In this document: piece after piece, positions 24,735-36,237 of the stretch
How the letters are laid out: each line of letters begins with the position of its first letter
Numbering within the stretch: position 1 is the stretch's first letter
Source: an uncultured Aquimarina sp.
GTDB lineage: Bacteria; Bacteroidota; Bacteroidia; Flavobacteriales; Flavobacteriaceae
Assembly (NCBI GenBank): GCA_947498785.1
Contig: CANMLS010000034.1
Span: forward strand, 1-64,000
Reading direction: 5' to 3'
Length of the DNA: 64,000 nucleotides
Made by a program: the position numbers and the translations under genes
Notes under the pieces: model-generated
Told to the model about the DNA's origin: nothing
What the model saw: only the letters and a program-made list of their open reading frames with translations
The model's database searches: none

Positions 24735-27167
24735 ATGAAGATTTCATATAACTGGCTAAAACAATTTGCTAACCTTGATTGGGATGCTGAAAAAACGGGC
24801 GAACTTCTTACTGATTTAGGGCTAGAAGTAGAAGGAATAGAAGCTTATCAAAGTGTAAAAGGAGGTTTAGAAGGAGTCGTTGTAGGGCAAGTTCTTAACT
24901 GTGAGAAACATCCAAATGCCGATAAACTAAAGATCACAAAAGTAGATTTAGGAAATGGAGAACCTGTTCAGATTGTATGCGGAGCACCTAATGTATCTGC
25001 AGGCCAAAAAGTACCTGTTGCCACTATAGGAACCAAGCTTTATGATGATAAAGGAGAAGAATGGACTATAAAAAAAGGAAAAATCAGAGGTGAAGAAAGT
25101 CATGGAATGATCTGTGCTGAAGATGAATTAGGATTAGGAAAAAGTCATGACGGAATTATGGTTCTTAATTCTGACATTCCTGTTGGGGCAAAAGCTTCAG
25201 AAATATTCGATATTGAAAATGATTATGTTTTTGAAATAGGACTAACCCCTAACCGTGCTGATGCAATGAGTCATTGGGGTACAGCTAGAGATTTAAAAGC
25301 TGGTCTACTTCAAAAGGATCTTAATATAGAGCTTATTACTCCATCTGTAAGTAATTTTAGAGTAGAAAACCGATTAAAAAAAATAGATGTCGAAGTAAAA
25401 AATCAGGATCTGGCTCCTAGATATTGTGGTTTAACAATTTCTGATATTAAAGTAAAGGAATCACCATCGTGGTTACAACATAGACTAAAGGCGATCGGAA
25501 TAACGCCTAAAAATAATGTAGTAGATGTTACCAATTATGTATTACATGATCTCGGACAACCTTTACATGCTTTTGATGCACATTATATCGAAGGAGATAA
25601 AATCGAAGTGAAAACGGTAAATGCAGGAACAAAATTCACAACTCTGGATGAAGTAGAAAGAGAATTGCATGAAGAAGACCTAATGATTTGTGACGCTATT
25701 AAACCTCTTTGTATCGCAGGAGTATTTGGAGGAATGAATTCTGGTGTTTCAGAAACCACAACTTCTATTTTCTTAGAAAGTGCATATTTTAACCCAGTTA
25801 GTATTCGAAAAACTGCTAAAAGACATAGTCTTAATACAGATGCTTCTTTTAGATTTGAACGTGGTATCGATCCTAATATCACAGAATACGCATTAAAAAG
25901 AGCTGCACTTCTAATACAAGAACTTGCTGGTGGAAATATCTCTAGCGAAATACTCGATCTTTATCCAAAAAAGATTGAAGATTTTCAAGTGTTTTTATCT
26001 TTTGAAAATGCAACCAAACTTATTGGAGAAGAACTTCCGCAGGAAACTATAAAACAAATTTTAACTTCGTTAGATATAAAAATTAATAGTGTAACCGAAA
26101 GCGGAATTGGTCTCACTATTCCTTCTTATAGAAATGACGTACAGAGAGAAGCCGATATTATTGAAGAAATCTTAAGGGTCTACGGTTATAATAATATTGG
26201 ATTTACTCAAAAATTAAACGCATCGATCTCTAATATTGATAAATTTTCAGATCATAATGTACAAAACATAGTATCAAACCAACTGGCAGGACAAGGGTTT
26301 AATGAGATGATGGCAAATTCTCTTACCTCACCTGACTATGTTCATCTATGCGAACAATTAAAAAGCGAAAATAATGTCGAAATGCTTAATCCACTTAGTA
26401 ATGATTTAGCGGCAATGCGACAGTCGATGCTATTTTCTGGTCTAGAAGCTGTATCCTATAATATTAATAGAAAAAGAGCTGATCTTAAATTTTTTGAATT
26501 CGGTAGAACCTATCATCAGTATGAAGAAAATGATAGAATAGAAAATAAACATTTAAGTATTATTATTACAGGTAATCGATCCAAAGAAAGTTGGAAAAAT
26601 AACAATGATCCAGTTAGTGACTTCTTTTATTTAAAAGGCATAGTATTATCTGTATTAGAACGTCTAGGGTTGAATAAGTTAAGAACGAACCCCACAAAAA
26701 ATGATACGTTCTCTGAAGGGATATCATTAAGTATTGGAAAAGCTAAAGTTGTGGATTTTGGAATTGTTAAAAAATCAATTCTAAAGCATTTTTCTATTAC
26801 CCAAGAAGTTCTATATGCAGATTTTAATTGGGATGTTGTTTTAGATTATATAACACATAATAAGGTTAAGTATTCTAACATCTCAAAATTTCAAGAAGTA
26901 CGTCGTGATTTTGCACTTCTTCTGGATGATGCTGTAAAATTTGAAGAAATTCACACTATAGCAAGACAAACTGAAAAACAATTATTAAAAGATATAAATT
27001 TGTTTGATGTTTATCAAGGGAACAACCTTCCTAAAGGTAAAAAATCTTATGCAGTAAGCTTTACGCTGCTAGATGAAAAGAAAACTCTTACCGACAAACA
27101 AATTGACAAAATTATGAATAAATTACAGCATAATTTTGAAAGTAAATTGGGCGCTGAACTTAGATAA
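24735..27167 (+). CDS. pheT: phenylalanine--tRNA ligase beta subunit
   Basis: The 810-aa protein is the full-length bacterial PheT: N-terminal MKISYNWLKQFANLDW, tRNA-binding EMAP-like domain (about 40-150, VVGQVLNCEKHPNADKLKI), B3/4 editing domain (about 210-385), B5 domain (about 400-480), catalytic-like core (FEFGRTY) and C-terminal ferredoxin-fold anticodon-binding domain (about 715-808; FQEVRRDFALLLDD). With PheS, which is not in this window, it charges tRNA-Phe; the beta subunit edits mischarged Tyr. It has a short terminator downstream. Confidence 0.97.
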   Translation: MKISYNWLKQFANLDWDAEKTGELLTDLGLEVEGIEAYQSVKGGLEGVVVGQVLNCEKHPNADKLKITKVDLGNGEPVQIVCGAPNVSAGQKVPVATIGTKLYDDKGEEWTIKKGKIRGEESHGMICAEDELGLGKSHDGIMVLNSDIPVGAKASEIFDIENDYVFEIGLTPNRADAMSHWGTARDLKAGLLQKDLNIELITPSVSNFRVENRLKKIDVEVKNQDLAPRYCGLTISDIKVKESPSWLQHRLKAIGITPKNNVVDVTNYVLHDLGQPLHAFDAHYIEGDKIEVKTVNAGTKFTTLDEVERELHEEDLMICDAIKPLCIAGVFGGMNSGVSETTTSIFLESAYFNPVSIRKTAKRHSLNTDASFRFERGIDPNITEYALKRAALLIQELAGGNISSEILDLYPKKIEDFQVFLSFENATKLIGEELPQETIKQILTSLDIKINSVTESGIGLTIPSYRNDVQREADIIEEILRVYGYNNIGFTQKLNASISNIDKFSDHNVQNIVSNQLAGQGFNEMMANSLTSPDYVHLCEQLKSENNVEMLNPLSNDLAAMRQSMLFSGLEAVSYNINRKRADLKFFEFGRTYHQYEENDRIENKHLSIIITGNRSKESWKNNNDPVSDFFYLKGIVLSVLERLGLNKLRTNPTKNDTFSEGISLSIGKAKVVDFGIVKKSILKHFSITQEVLYADFNWDVVLDYITHNKVKYSNISKFQEVRRDFALLLDDAVKFEEIHTIARQTEKQLLKDINLFDVYQGNNLPKGKKSYAVSFTLLDEKKTLTDKQIDKIMNKLQHNFESKLGAELR

Positions 27168-27175
27168 CATAAAAC

Positions 27176-27201
27176 AGGATGCACTTTTAAAAGGGCATCC
27201 T
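27176..27201 (+). terminator. pheT terminator
   Basis: The stem AGGATGC (27176-27182)/GCATCCT (27195-27201) begins nine bases after the pheT stop. The T-run after it is short. Confidence 0.55.
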
Positions 27202-27312
27202 ATTTCACTTATAATTAACCGTTTAATCTAGCAAATTTGTAGTTAATCATATTTTGTTGCATTTTTGAGTTATATAAATTTTATTTTTTTCTCTAACTAA
27301 ATGCTCAATCAA

Positions 27313-29172
27313 ATGAAAAAAATCTATGTTATTCTACTCACACTTTTATCTATCAATTTTGGATATTCACAAGACAAACTTTGGGAAGTTGACCTCAAAG
27401 AAACATTATATGAAGTAGGTTGGATCAAACAATCTAACGATGGTCTTATTATCGCTTCTGGTGCCAAAGGCCTATTAGCCATGAACAATACTACAGGAGA
27501 GACTGTATGGCATAACAAAGAACTTAAAGCTGTTGACAAAAATACTTTTCTTACCATTGATGGTTTACCTCTTTTTTATGTTGAATATGTACCTTTGGCT
27601 GGTAAAACAAGAGGGATCATTATCAATTCTAGTAATGGAGATATCGTATTTGATACTAAAGAAGATGGATATAGAATAAAAGATTTTACCATATTACCCA
27701 ATAACGGCGTAATTCTTTTTGAATTGACCAAAGACAAAGAGCGCTATCTTATGAGTTTTAGTCTAAAGACTTGGAAAAAAGAATGGATAACAGCCCTTGG
27801 GGAAAGTAAAGGGTTTATAAAAAGCCTTATTACAAAAAGAAGTTTTATAGATCATGGACCGTATTTTAACAAAGATAATAACTTGATCATCGGTATTAAA
27901 AACCAAATTTTCACTATTAATAACACCAATGGAGAAATTGTATGGAATCATGAAGCTGAAAAACGAATCAAAGCATTAGTATATTCTGACATTAATAATA
28001 GCCTTTATCTAGGTATTAAAAAAACGAATAAACTCACAGTATTAGACCCTCTTAATGGAAGTGATATTACACCAGGCAAGTTGAAGCTAAGAGGTACTTT
28101 AATAGATGTAAGCCCAGATGATGCTAATAATCTTATTGTAGTAGAAACGGAAGGTTTTAATATCATTGATCCAAAAACGAATGTGTTTAAATGGAAAAAA
28201 AGCTTCAAAATAGATTTCCTAGATGAAGTAATTCCGCATTCTAAAGGTTTTATTGCCATTGGTAAACATGAAAACGATGGCACTATAGCTCTCGTAAACC
28301 CTGAAGGAGATAAAATATGGGCCAGTAAAGTAAAAGGTTATGCGTATTATGTTACTCCAACTGAGAAAGGAATCCTTTATGTATCAACAGAAAGGTCAAA
28401 TATTCTTGATTATGAAAAAGGAAAAGATGTATGGGATAAAGATGTAAAATTTAGATCAATACCAGCAGTTACATATGATGATAAAGAAGAAAAAGTTATT
28501 CTTTTTGAAAATAAAAAAGGGTATAAATTTGACTTAAAATCTGGGAAAATTGAATTATTTGCAGAAGATATTGCATTAGAAAATGTAAAAAAGAAGACCC
28601 CACTTGTTGCAGAATACGTAAAAGATGGAGGTTACCTATTATTTACCGAACAGCATATTTCTTTATTATCTCCCTCGGGAAATTTAAAATATACCAAATA
28701 CTATGAACCTGCATCAAGTTTAAGAGGTTTTGCTCAAATAGCAGAAACAGGATTAGCCATTGCTGGTGTGGATCTTGACATTGGTGGTGCTTTAGAGAAT
28801 ATTGATCAGCTTTCTGCACTGTCTAGCGGTGTTTATAGAAGATCTACAGATCAAACTGATGGAACAGCTACTGAATCACTAGTAGCAGGTTTATATGTCG
28901 GAGATAGTGAAAATATGGCTACTGTTTTTGAAATTACAAAAACAAGATATTCTAATTCAAAAAGTATAAAAAATCATCATTTTATAGTAGCAAAAATAAA
29001 AAGTGAAACTGCTTCTACAAAGCATTCAATAAATATGATTAACAAGAAAACCGGGGCAACCGATAAACAAATTGAGCTTTTAGACAAAACTCCAAATTAT
29101 CTAATTGATGTGATCGATGATGTAATTTTTGTTAATGAAAAAAATCATTTAATTTCTTCTTATAAATTTTAG
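27313..29172 (+). CDS. secreted PQQ-like beta-propeller protein
   Basis: The 619-aa protein has a signal peptide (MKKIYVILLTLLSINFGYSQ) and PQQ/WD-type propeller blades such as GLLAMNNTTGETVWHNKE, SNGDIVFDTKEDG, TINNTNGEIVWNHEAEKR and NPEGDKIWASKVKG. No enzyme motif is seen, so a binding or scaffold role in the periplasm is likely. ATG at 27313 gives a canonical signal peptide; an in-frame ATG at 27301 would add four residues. It has its own terminator at 29198-29228. Confidence 0.78.
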   Translation: MKKIYVILLTLLSINFGYSQDKLWEVDLKETLYEVGWIKQSNDGLIIASGAKGLLAMNNTTGETVWHNKELKAVDKNTFLTIDGLPLFYVEYVPLAGKTRGIIINSSNGDIVFDTKEDGYRIKDFTILPNNGVILFELTKDKERYLMSFSLKTWKKEWITALGESKGFIKSLITKRSFIDHGPYFNKDNNLIIGIKNQIFTINNTNGEIVWNHEAEKRIKALVYSDINNSLYLGIKKTNKLTVLDPLNGSDITPGKLKLRGTLIDVSPDDANNLIVVETEGFNIIDPKTNVFKWKKSFKIDFLDEVIPHSKGFIAIGKHENDGTIALVNPEGDKIWASKVKGYAYYVTPTEKGILYVSTERSNILDYEKGKDVWDKDVKFRSIPAVTYDDKEEKVILFENKKGYKFDLKSGKIELFAEDIALENVKKKTPLVAEYVKDGGYLLFTEQHISLLSPSGNLKYTKYYEPASSLRGFAQIAETGLAIAGVDLDIGGALENIDQLSALSSGVYRRSTDQTDGTATESLVAGLYVGDSENMATVFEITKTRYSNSKSIKNHHFIVAKIKSETASTKHSINMINKKTGATDKQIELLDKTPNYLIDVIDDVIFVNEKNHLISSYKF

Positions 29173-29197
29173 ATAAATTTAAAATATAATTTCATAG

Positions 29198-29228
29198 GAG
29201 GCTGTTTCATAAAACAGCCTCTTTTTTT
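29198..29228 (+). terminator. terminator of the PQQ-like gene
   Basis: The stem GAGGCTGTTT (29198-29207)/AAACAGCCTC (29212-29221) is followed by TTTTTTT, a textbook intrinsic terminator. Confidence 0.88.
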
Positions 29229-29384
29229 GATTTAATTATTTTTGAAATTAATCATTATTATACTGTATATAGATTAGTCCAAAAACTTTTACCCTAATCC
29301 AAGAACAGTAGATAAATTAGTAAATGAAATAGATTTTTTGAATGTGCTGCTTCGTTACACCATTCAAAACAGAGTTTTATGAGT

Positions 29385-29446
29385 AAAGCTATCAAAATAT
29401 AAAAGCCAGAATCAAAAGATTCTGGCTTTTATATTTTGATAGCTTT
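29385..29446 (-). terminator. very long perfect hairpin after TPR gene
   Basis: Two 29-nt arms (29385-29413 and 29418-29446) are exact complements around an AAAA loop. The hairpin ends ten bases from the stop of the minus-strand TPR gene and is probably its terminator, although it is much longer than needed. The inner part (AAAAGCCAGAATC) resembles an ordinary terminator stem. Confidence 0.7.
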
Positions 29447-29455
29447 TGAGATATA

Positions 29456-30730
29456 TTAGTTACCTCCTTCTAAAGCTTTTAATTTACTTTTCATATCGTC
29501 AGCTTTTGGATCGTCAAGCTGATAATAGATATTCATTAAAGTACGGATAGCCTCTACATTATCTGGTTTACCTTTTAAAGCTCCTTCAAGATAAGGAACA
29601 GCATTCTTATATATATTTTGTCTATCTACCTTAAGTTCTTCATATCTTTTATTATCCTTTGAAGATGTACCAAGACTATTCATTTCATCAACAATCTTAG
29701 TCTCTCCTCCTAGAATAATAGAAGCAATGTTAATTTGAGCTGCATTATAATCTGGCTTCAATTCTAATGCTTTTTTATAATACCCTAGCGCTTGATCATT
29801 ATCTCCGAGACGAGATGCACTAACTCCTAAATTATAAAGTAAGTCTGGGTTTTCAGGATCATTAGCAACGATCTGTTCCATTATTTCTTTATACTTAGCA
29901 ATATTTCCTAACTTGTAATACACGTCAGCTTCAGCTTGCATTAAAGCAGCATCATCTGGATTTTCTTTCTTAGCCTCACTTATAGCAGCCACAGCTTCTT
30001 CATCCTTACCTTGACTCATATAGATCAATGCTATATTTTTAGCAATCTCTCCTTTTTTAGATTTAGAAGTACGAGTTTCTGGTTTAATGTATGAACCAGA
30101 TTTTACAGAAGCATCTCTAATCAATTTTGAATCAAAAACTTCTACTTTACCTGTTGCTTTATCGGTTGCTACAAATTCAGTTTTAACACCACTAAAATTC
30201 AATTCTTTTAATTCTTTGTAGTATAATAATGCCTTATCATAATCTTTTGCATTCACAGAATTACCAGCAGCATAATATAAATATGTTGTATCTGCCTTAT
30301 TAGTCGTATATCCTAAATACAATTTTTCTGCTGCTCCTTTATAATCTTTAGCATTTTGATCTTTAATTGCATTTTCTATTAAAGATTGACGTAACAATTG
30401 TAGTTTTTGGGTAGCGTCAGCTGTATATTTAGATCCTCCTGCTGTTTTTTCAATCTCTATTGTTTTATTATAAGCATTTGCAGCAGCTTCTATTTTCTCT
30501 ATAGATTCTCCAGACGAAGATGCTAGGACCTGACCTTTAAAAAAATAAAATTGAGCTTTCATTTTGTCGTCAGCCATTTCTAACTGCCCCTCTGCAGCTT
30601 TCAATGCGTCACTTGCAACATCCATATTTCCTGATTTAAGCGCTTTTGAAGCAGCTTTCAATGCTTGTTTTTGAGAAAATCCAATAGCACTAGCCGCTAA
30701 GAATAGTACTACGATAAATTTAGTCTTCAT
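29456..30730 (-). CDS. tetratricopeptide repeat protein
   Basis: The 424-aa protein has a signal peptide (about 1-20, ending GFSQK) and several TPR motifs, clearest at about 225-330 (AKNIALIYMSQGKDEEAVAA, AEADVYYKLGNIAKYKEIME, YNLGVSASRLGDNDQALGYYKKALELKPDY), with another near the end (RTLMNIYYQLDDPKAD). It is probably a periplasmic protein-protein interaction factor. It follows gyrA on the same strand with a 29-bp gap, so it may be cotranscribed, an arrangement I recall from other flavobacteria. Confidence 0.85.
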   Translation of the reverse strand: MKTKFIVVLFLAASAIGFSQKQALKAASKALKSGNMDVASDALKAAEGQLEMADDKMKAQFYFFKGQVLASSSGESIEKIEAAANAYNKTIEIEKTAGGSKYTADATQKLQLLRQSLIENAIKDQNAKDYKGAAEKLYLGYTTNKADTTYLYYAAGNSVNAKDYDKALLYYKELKELNFSGVKTEFVATDKATGKVEVFDSKLIRDASVKSGSYIKPETRTSKSKKGEIAKNIALIYMSQGKDEEAVAAISEAKKENPDDAALMQAEADVYYKLGNIAKYKEIMEQIVANDPENPDLLYNLGVSASRLGDNDQALGYYKKALELKPDYNAAQINIASIILGGETKIVDEMNSLGTSSKDNKRYEELKVDRQNIYKNAVPYLEGALKGKPDNVEAIRTLMNIYYQLDDPKADDMKSKLKALEGGN

Positions 30731-30759
30731 TACTTGAGTTTTTTTAAATGGGATTTTAA

Positions 30760-33303
30760 TTATTGTTTCGTTTTATCATCAATATTCGTGCCATCAGAGG
30801 CACTATCAGCATCTGCTATAGGAGAATCTACATCTTCTACATTTTCAGCATCATCTATATCATCTTCATCATGCATAACTTTTGCTACGGCAGCTATAGA
30901 ATCTTTACCTTTTAAGTTAATTAAACGTACCCCTTGAGTAGCACGTCCCATTACTCGTAAATCTTCTATCGCTAATCGAATAGCAATTCCTGATTTATTT
31001 ATAATCATCAAATCATCTAGATCTGTAACATTTTTTATCGCAACAAGATTACCTGTTTTGTCGGTTACAGAAATAGTCTTAACTCCTTTACCTCCTCTGT
31101 TTGTAATTCGATAATCTTCTAGTTTAGAACGTTTTCCGTAACCGTTCTCTGAAACCACCAAGATATTACTTTCCATCTCGTTTACAGCAACCATACCAAT
31201 TACTTCATCTTTTTCATCGGCTAATCGTATGCCTCTTACACCTGAAGCACCACGTCCCATAGGCCTTGTCTTTTCTTCTTCAAAGCGAATAGCTTTACCT
31301 GATTTTACGGCTAACATCACCTGACTCTTACCATCGGTTAGTTTTGCTTCCAGAAGTTCATCATCATCCTTAATGGTAATTGCGTTTATACCATTTGTTC
31401 TTGGTCTAGAATATTGTTCTAAAGATGTCTTTTTGACCTGACCTTTTTTCGTTGCCATAATGACATAATGAGAATTAATGTACTCTTCATCCTTGAGATC
31501 CTGAGTACATATAAAAGCTTTTACTTTATCATCACTATGGATATTAATAAGGTTTTGTATTGCTCTACCTTTAGACGTTTTACTTCCTTCTGGTATTTCA
31601 TATACTCTCATCCAGAAACATTTTCCTTTTTGGGTAAAGAACAACATATACTGGTGATTGGTTCCTACAAACAAATGCTCAAGAAAATCTTCATTACGAG
31701 TAGTACTTCCTTTCTGTCCTACTCCACCTCTATTTTGTTTCTTGTATTCATTAAGAGACGTTCTTTTGATATAACCAGCATGTGAAATCGTAATAACTAC
31801 TTTTTCATCTGGAATCATATCTTCAATACTTAAATCTCCTCCTGCATATTCTATCTGTGAACGACGCTCATCTCCATACTTATCCTTTACTTCTATAAGC
31901 TCTTCTTTAATGATTGTCATTCTGCGTTCTTTCTTATCCAAGATATCTTTAAGATCTTCGATAGTCTTCATCAAATCTTCATACTCTGCACGCAACTTAT
32001 CCTGCTCCAGACCTGTTAACTGGCGTAATCGCATCTCAACGATTGCTTTTGCCTGTATCTCAGATAATTCAAAACGTTCAATAAGCTTTTCGCGAGCTTC
32101 ATCTGCATTAGAAGAAGCACGGATTAAAGCAATCACTTCATCTATATTATCTGAAGCAATGATCAAACCTTCTAAAATATGAGCTCTTTCTTCAGCTTTT
32201 CTTAATTCATATTTTGTACGACGAACAACAACTTCATGTCTGTGTTCTACAAAATAATGAATCATTTCTTTTACATTCAATAATTGTGGTCTTCCATTAA
32301 CCAGTGCAATATTATTTACACTAAAAGAAGATTGTAATGCTGTATATTTATATAAAAGATTTAAAACGATATTGGGTATAGCATCACGCTTTAGTACATA
32401 TACAATACGCATCCCTTTTCTATCTGACTCATCTCTGATAGTAGAAATACCATCAATCTTTTTATCATTAACAAGGTCTGCAGTTTTTTTAATCATGTCT
32501 GCTTTATTGACCTGATAAGGGATTTCAGAAACAATAATACATTCTCTACCATTTACTTCTTCAAAACTCGCCTTCGCTCTAATAACAACACGCCCTCTAC
32601 CTGTTTTAAATGCCTCTCTAACACCATCATAACCATAAATAATACCTCCGGTAGGAAAATCTGGAGCTTTTATATGCTGTATTAATTCATCTATCTCGAT
32701 ATCATTATTATCAATATAAGCAATAGTTCCATCAACAACCTCACTTAGATTATGAGGTGGCATATTGGTAGCCATACCGACTGCAATACCAGAAGCTCCA
32801 TTAATCAAGAGCCCTGGAACTCTTGTTGGTAAAACCGTAGGTTCTTGTAATGTATCATCAAAATTAAATGTATGATCAACAGTCTCTTTTTCTATATCTG
32901 CAAGCATATCCTCAGATATTTTTCGCATTCTTGCTTCTGTATAACGCATAGCAGCAGGGCTATCTCCATCTACAGAACCAAAGTTCCCTTGACCATCAAC
33001 TAACATATACCTTAAACTCCATTCCTGAGCCATCCGAACCATAGTGTCATAAACAGAGGTATCGCCATGAGGGTGATATTTACCAAGTACTTCACCTACA
33101 ATTCTTGCAGACTTCTTATGAGCACTACTAGCTTTAACACCTAGTTCATACATACCATATAATACACGCCTATGTACAGGTTTAAGACCATCTCTAACAT
33201 CTGGAAGTGCACGAGAAACGATAACCGACATTGAATAATCAATGTAGGCAGATTTCATCTCATCCTCAATATTGATAGGTATAAGCTTTTCTCCTTCAGC
33301 CAT
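30760..33303 (-). CDS. gyrA: DNA gyrase subunit A
   Basis: The 847-aa protein has the breakage-reunion domain with catalytic Tyr121 ([10 protein letters not shown]), a QRDR segment [16 protein letters not shown] (74-89), coiled-coil and the C-terminal beta-pinwheel with a GyrA box variant QNRGGVG, then a very acidic tail (last about 35 residues). The GyrA box separates it from ParC. With GyrB it introduces negative supercoils. The residue matching E. coli Ser83 is Thr82, which keeps a hydroxyl and is a conservative change. Confidence 0.97.
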   Translation of the reverse strand: MAEGEKLIPINIEDEMKSAYIDYSMSVIVSRALPDVRDGLKPVHRRVLYGMYELGVKASSAHKKSARIVGEVLGKYHPHGDTSVYDTMVRMAQEWSLRYMLVDGQGNFGSVDGDSPAAMRYTEARMRKISEDMLADIEKETVDHTFNFDDTLQEPTVLPTRVPGLLINGASGIAVGMATNMPPHNLSEVVDGTIAYIDNNDIEIDELIQHIKAPDFPTGGIIYGYDGVREAFKTGRGRVVIRAKASFEEVNGRECIIVSEIPYQVNKADMIKKTADLVNDKKIDGISTIRDESDRKGMRIVYVLKRDAIPNIVLNLLYKYTALQSSFSVNNIALVNGRPQLLNVKEMIHYFVEHRHEVVVRRTKYELRKAEERAHILEGLIIASDNIDEVIALIRASSNADEAREKLIERFELSEIQAKAIVEMRLRQLTGLEQDKLRAEYEDLMKTIEDLKDILDKKERRMTIIKEELIEVKDKYGDERRSQIEYAGGDLSIEDMIPDEKVVITISHAGYIKRTSLNEYKKQNRGGVGQKGSTTRNEDFLEHLFVGTNHQYMLFFTQKGKCFWMRVYEIPEGSKTSKGRAIQNLINIHSDDKVKAFICTQDLKDEEYINSHYVIMATKKGQVKKTSLEQYSRPRTNGINAITIKDDDELLEAKLTDGKSQVMLAVKSGKAIRFEEEKTRPMGRGASGVRGIRLADEKDEVIGMVAVNEMESNILVVSENGYGKRSKLEDYRITNRGGKGVKTISVTDKTGNLVAIKNVTDLDDLMIINKSGIAIRLAIEDLRVMGRATQGVRLINLKGKDSIAAVAKVMHDEDDIDDAENVEDVDSPIADADSASDGTNIDDKTKQ

Positions 33304-33678
33304 AAAAAATTTATTTTATTCTAAAAATTGTTAATTAAATGGGCTAATTTAAGTAAATTAAGACGGTTTTAACAGCTATTTACTTATGTAATATACGTAA
33401 TTTATTAACAATAACCACGACATATATGGTTAATAAGTCTACTATCTTAGGTTTTGATTATTAAAGCATTTTTTGTCTATTTACCATATAGAAGTAAAAA
33501 AAACAATTATTAAAGCACCTAGTTTGAATGACTGTTTTTTGAACGACAGAAATTGCATGGCAAAATTTCTTATTTGGTTTACATATATGTTAATCATCGA
33601 TTAAAAGGAATAGTTTTTGCCGATGTAATTCTAAAAATTACTATTTTAGTTATAAAGAAAAAGAAAGAATATAATTTT
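33304..33678. other. divergent promoter region gyrA/clpC
   Basis: About 375 bp hold the start regions of gyrA (-) and clpC (+). It is AT-rich. An open frame continues upstream of clpC to 33553 but looks like non-coding extension. I could not fix either promoter with confidence. Confidence 0.4.
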
Positions 33679-36237
33679 ATGGATGATAATTTTTCACCCA
33701 GAGTTAAAGATGTTATTGCGTACAGTAAAGAAGAAGCCCTAAGATTAGGGCATGATTTTATTGGTACAGAGCATCTTATGTTAGGGTTATTACGTGATGG
33801 AAGTGGAAAGGCAATTAGTATTCTTGATGCACTAGATATAGATTTAACTAACCTGAGAAGAAAAGTTGAAATCCTTAGCCCTGCAAATCCAGATATAGCT
33901 GTAGCCTCAAATGAAAAAAAGAATTTACATTTAACTAGACAAGCAGAAAGAGCTTTAAAAACTACTTTTTTAGAAGCAAAACTATTCCAAAGTTCATCTA
34001 TCAACACTGCTCATCTTTTATTATGTATTCTAAGAAATGAAAATGACCCAACTACAAAGCTTTTAAATCGTTTAAAAGTGGATTATGATAATGTTAAAGA
34101 CCAATTTAAATTTATGATAACGAACGAAGAAGAATATATAGATAGCCCAAAAGCAGAATCTTTCTCTGAAGATGATGATGATTTAACAGGAGATTCTTCT
34201 AAAGAAAATCCATTTAATTCTCCATCAGGAGGAAATAAAGCTGGTAAAAAATCAAAAACTCCTGTTCTAGATAATTTTGGAAGAGATCTTACTGCAATGG
34301 CAGAAGAAGGCAAACTAGATCCTGTTGTTGGTAGATCTAAAGAAATAGAACGTGTTTCCCAAATTTTAAGTAGACGGAAAAAAAATAACCCATTATTAAT
34401 TGGAGAACCAGGAGTAGGTAAATCTGCTATTGCAGAAGGACTTGCTTTAAGAATTGTACAACGAAAAGTCTCTAGAATATTATTTGACAAAAGAGTGGTT
34501 ACTCTTGACTTAGCTAGCCTTGTAGCAGGAACCAAATACAGAGGTCAATTTGAAGAACGAATGAAGGCCGTTATGAATGAATTAGAAAAGAATGATGATA
34601 TTATTCTTTTTATCGATGAAATTCATACCATAGTGGGCGCTGGCGGAGCAACTGGAAGCCTTGACGCTTCTAATATGTTCAAACCTGCTTTGGCAAGAGG
34701 AGAAATCCAATGTATAGGAGCTACAACTTTAGACGAATACCGACAGTACATCGAAAAAGATGGAGCTTTAGAAAGAAGATTTCAGAAAGTAATTGTAGAA
34801 CCAACCAATATAGAAGAAACCATAGAAATCCTTAATAATATTAAGGAAAAATACGAAGAACATCACAATGTTAGCTACACTCCAGAAGCCATTAAAGCTT
34901 GTGTAAAGCTAACAAACAGGTATATGACAGATCGTTTTCTTCCAGACAAAGCTATAGACGCCCTAGACGAAGCAGGCTCTAGAGTGCATATTACCAATAT
35001 TGATGTCCCTAAGAAAATTCTAGATTTAGAAAAAAAGTTAGAAGAAGTTAGGGAACTCAAAAATAGTGTAGTCAAGAAACAAAAATATGAAGAGGCTGCA
35101 AAACTGAGAGATGATGAAAAAAATCTTGAAAAAGAACTGGGAATTGCTCAAGAACAATGGGAAAAAGAATCTAAACTGCATAAAGAGACCGTAGACGAAG
35201 ACAATGTAGCTGACGTAGTTTCTATGATGACAGGAATTCCGGTAAATCGTATCGCTCAGACTGAAAGTAATAAATTAGCCGAGCTACCAAGCCTCATTAT
35301 GGGTAAAGTTATAGGCCAAGATGAAGCTGTTACCAAAGTAGTAAAAGCTATACAACGTAATCGTGCGGGACTTAAAGACCCAAATAAACCGATTGGATCA
35401 TTTATATTTCTTGGACAAACTGGAGTTGGTAAAACCCAATTGGCAAAAGTATTGGCCAGAGAACTTTTTGATAGTGAAGACACTCTTATTCGCATTGACA
35501 TGAGTGAATATATGGAAAAGTTTGCGGTATCAAGACTTATTGGGGCTCCCCCAGGATACGTTGGATATGAAGAAGGTGGGCAGCTTACAGAAAAAGTAAG
35601 AAGAAAACCGTACGCTGTTATCTTATTAGACGAAATTGAAAAAGCGCACCCTGATGTTTTTAACATGATGCTTCAGGTATTAGATGATGGGTATTTAACT
35701 GATAGCCTAGGTCGTAAAATTGATTTTAGAAATGCTATAATTATAATGACTTCTAACATTGGAGCTCGTAAATTAAAAGATTTTGGTCAAGGTGTAGGTT
35801 TTGGAACAACTGCGAAGAAATCTCAGGCAGAAGATTATGCAAAAGGTGTTATCGAAAATGCTTTAAAAAAGGCATTTGCTCCCGAGTTTTTAAATCGTGT
35901 AGATGATGTGATAGTCTTTAATGCCTTAGAAAGAGAAGATATTCATAAGATCATAGATATCGAACTTGATAAACTATACGGAAGAATCAAAAGCCTTGGA
36001 TATGACTTATCTTTAAGTGAAAAAGCTAAAGATTATATAACCGAAAAAGGATTTGATAAACAATACGGAGCCAGACCCCTAAAAAGAGCTATCCAGAAAT
36101 ACATCGAAGATGCTCTTGCAGAAGAGATTATAAACGCTCAACTACAAGAGGGTGATAGTATTTTTATGGATATGGATGATGATTCTGGAGAACTTACAAT
36201 AACCATAAAAAAAGCCGAAAAATCAGCTGAATCTTAA
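33679..36237 (+). CDS. clpC: ATP-dependent Clp protease ATP-binding subunit ClpC
   Basis: The 852-aa protein starts [20 protein letters not shown] with the double Clp_N repeat (about 1-150). It has AAA domain 1 with Walker A GEPGVGKS (242-249), a UVR motif in the middle ([16 protein letters not shown], about 467-482), AAA domain 2 with Walker A GQTGVGKT (579-586), and the ClpB_D2-small C-terminal domain ([20 protein letters not shown]). The UVR motif and a ClpP-type loop region identify ClpC rather than ClpB. ATG at 33679 is used; 42 upstream in-frame residues are unlike the family. It unfolds substrates for ClpP. Confidence 0.93.
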   Translation: MDDNFSPRVKDVIAYSKEEALRLGHDFIGTEHLMLGLLRDGSGKAISILDALDIDLTNLRRKVEILSPANPDIAVASNEKKNLHLTRQAERALKTTFLEAKLFQSSSINTAHLLLCILRNENDPTTKLLNRLKVDYDNVKDQFKFMITNEEEYIDSPKAESFSEDDDDLTGDSSKENPFNSPSGGNKAGKKSKTPVLDNFGRDLTAMAEEGKLDPVVGRSKEIERVSQILSRRKKNNPLLIGEPGVGKSAIAEGLALRIVQRKVSRILFDKRVVTLDLASLVAGTKYRGQFEERMKAVMNELEKNDDIILFIDEIHTIVGAGGATGSLDASNMFKPALARGEIQCIGATTLDEYRQYIEKDGALERRFQKVIVEPTNIEETIEILNNIKEKYEEHHNVSYTPEAIKACVKLTNRYMTDRFLPDKAIDALDEAGSRVHITNIDVPKKILDLEKKLEEVRELKNSVVKKQKYEEAAKLRDDEKNLEKELGIAQEQWEKESKLHKETVDEDNVADVVSMMTGIPVNRIAQTESNKLAELPSLIMGKVIGQDEAVTKVVKAIQRNRAGLKDPNKPIGSFIFLGQTGVGKTQLAKVLARELFDSEDTLIRIDMSEYMEKFAVSRLIGAPPGYVGYEEGGQLTEKVRRKPYAVILLDEIEKAHPDVFNMMLQVLDDGYLTDSLGRKIDFRNAIIIMTSNIGARKLKDFGQGVGFGTTAKKSQAEDYAKGVIENALKKAFAPEFLNRVDDVIVFNALEREDIHKIIDIELDKLYGRIKSLGYDLSLSEKAKDYITEKGFDKQYGARPLKRAIQKYIEDALAEEIINAQLQEGDSIFMDMDDDSGELTITIKKAEKSAES

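Noticed and set aside
29280-29380. Protein-like stretch NPRTVDKLVNEIDFLNVLLR between two terminators
   Set aside because: Too short, no start and no recognisable family; possibly a relic but not supportable.
30837-33303. Thr at the E. coli GyrA Ser83 position as a quinolone-resistance mutation
   Set aside because: Thr keeps the hydroxyl and, as I recall, is common in wild-type flavobacterial GyrA; no reason to call resistance.
33553-33678. Upstream extension of ClpC by 42 residues
   Set aside because: The extension is unlike ClpC N-termini; [10 protein letters not shown] at 33679 is the family start.
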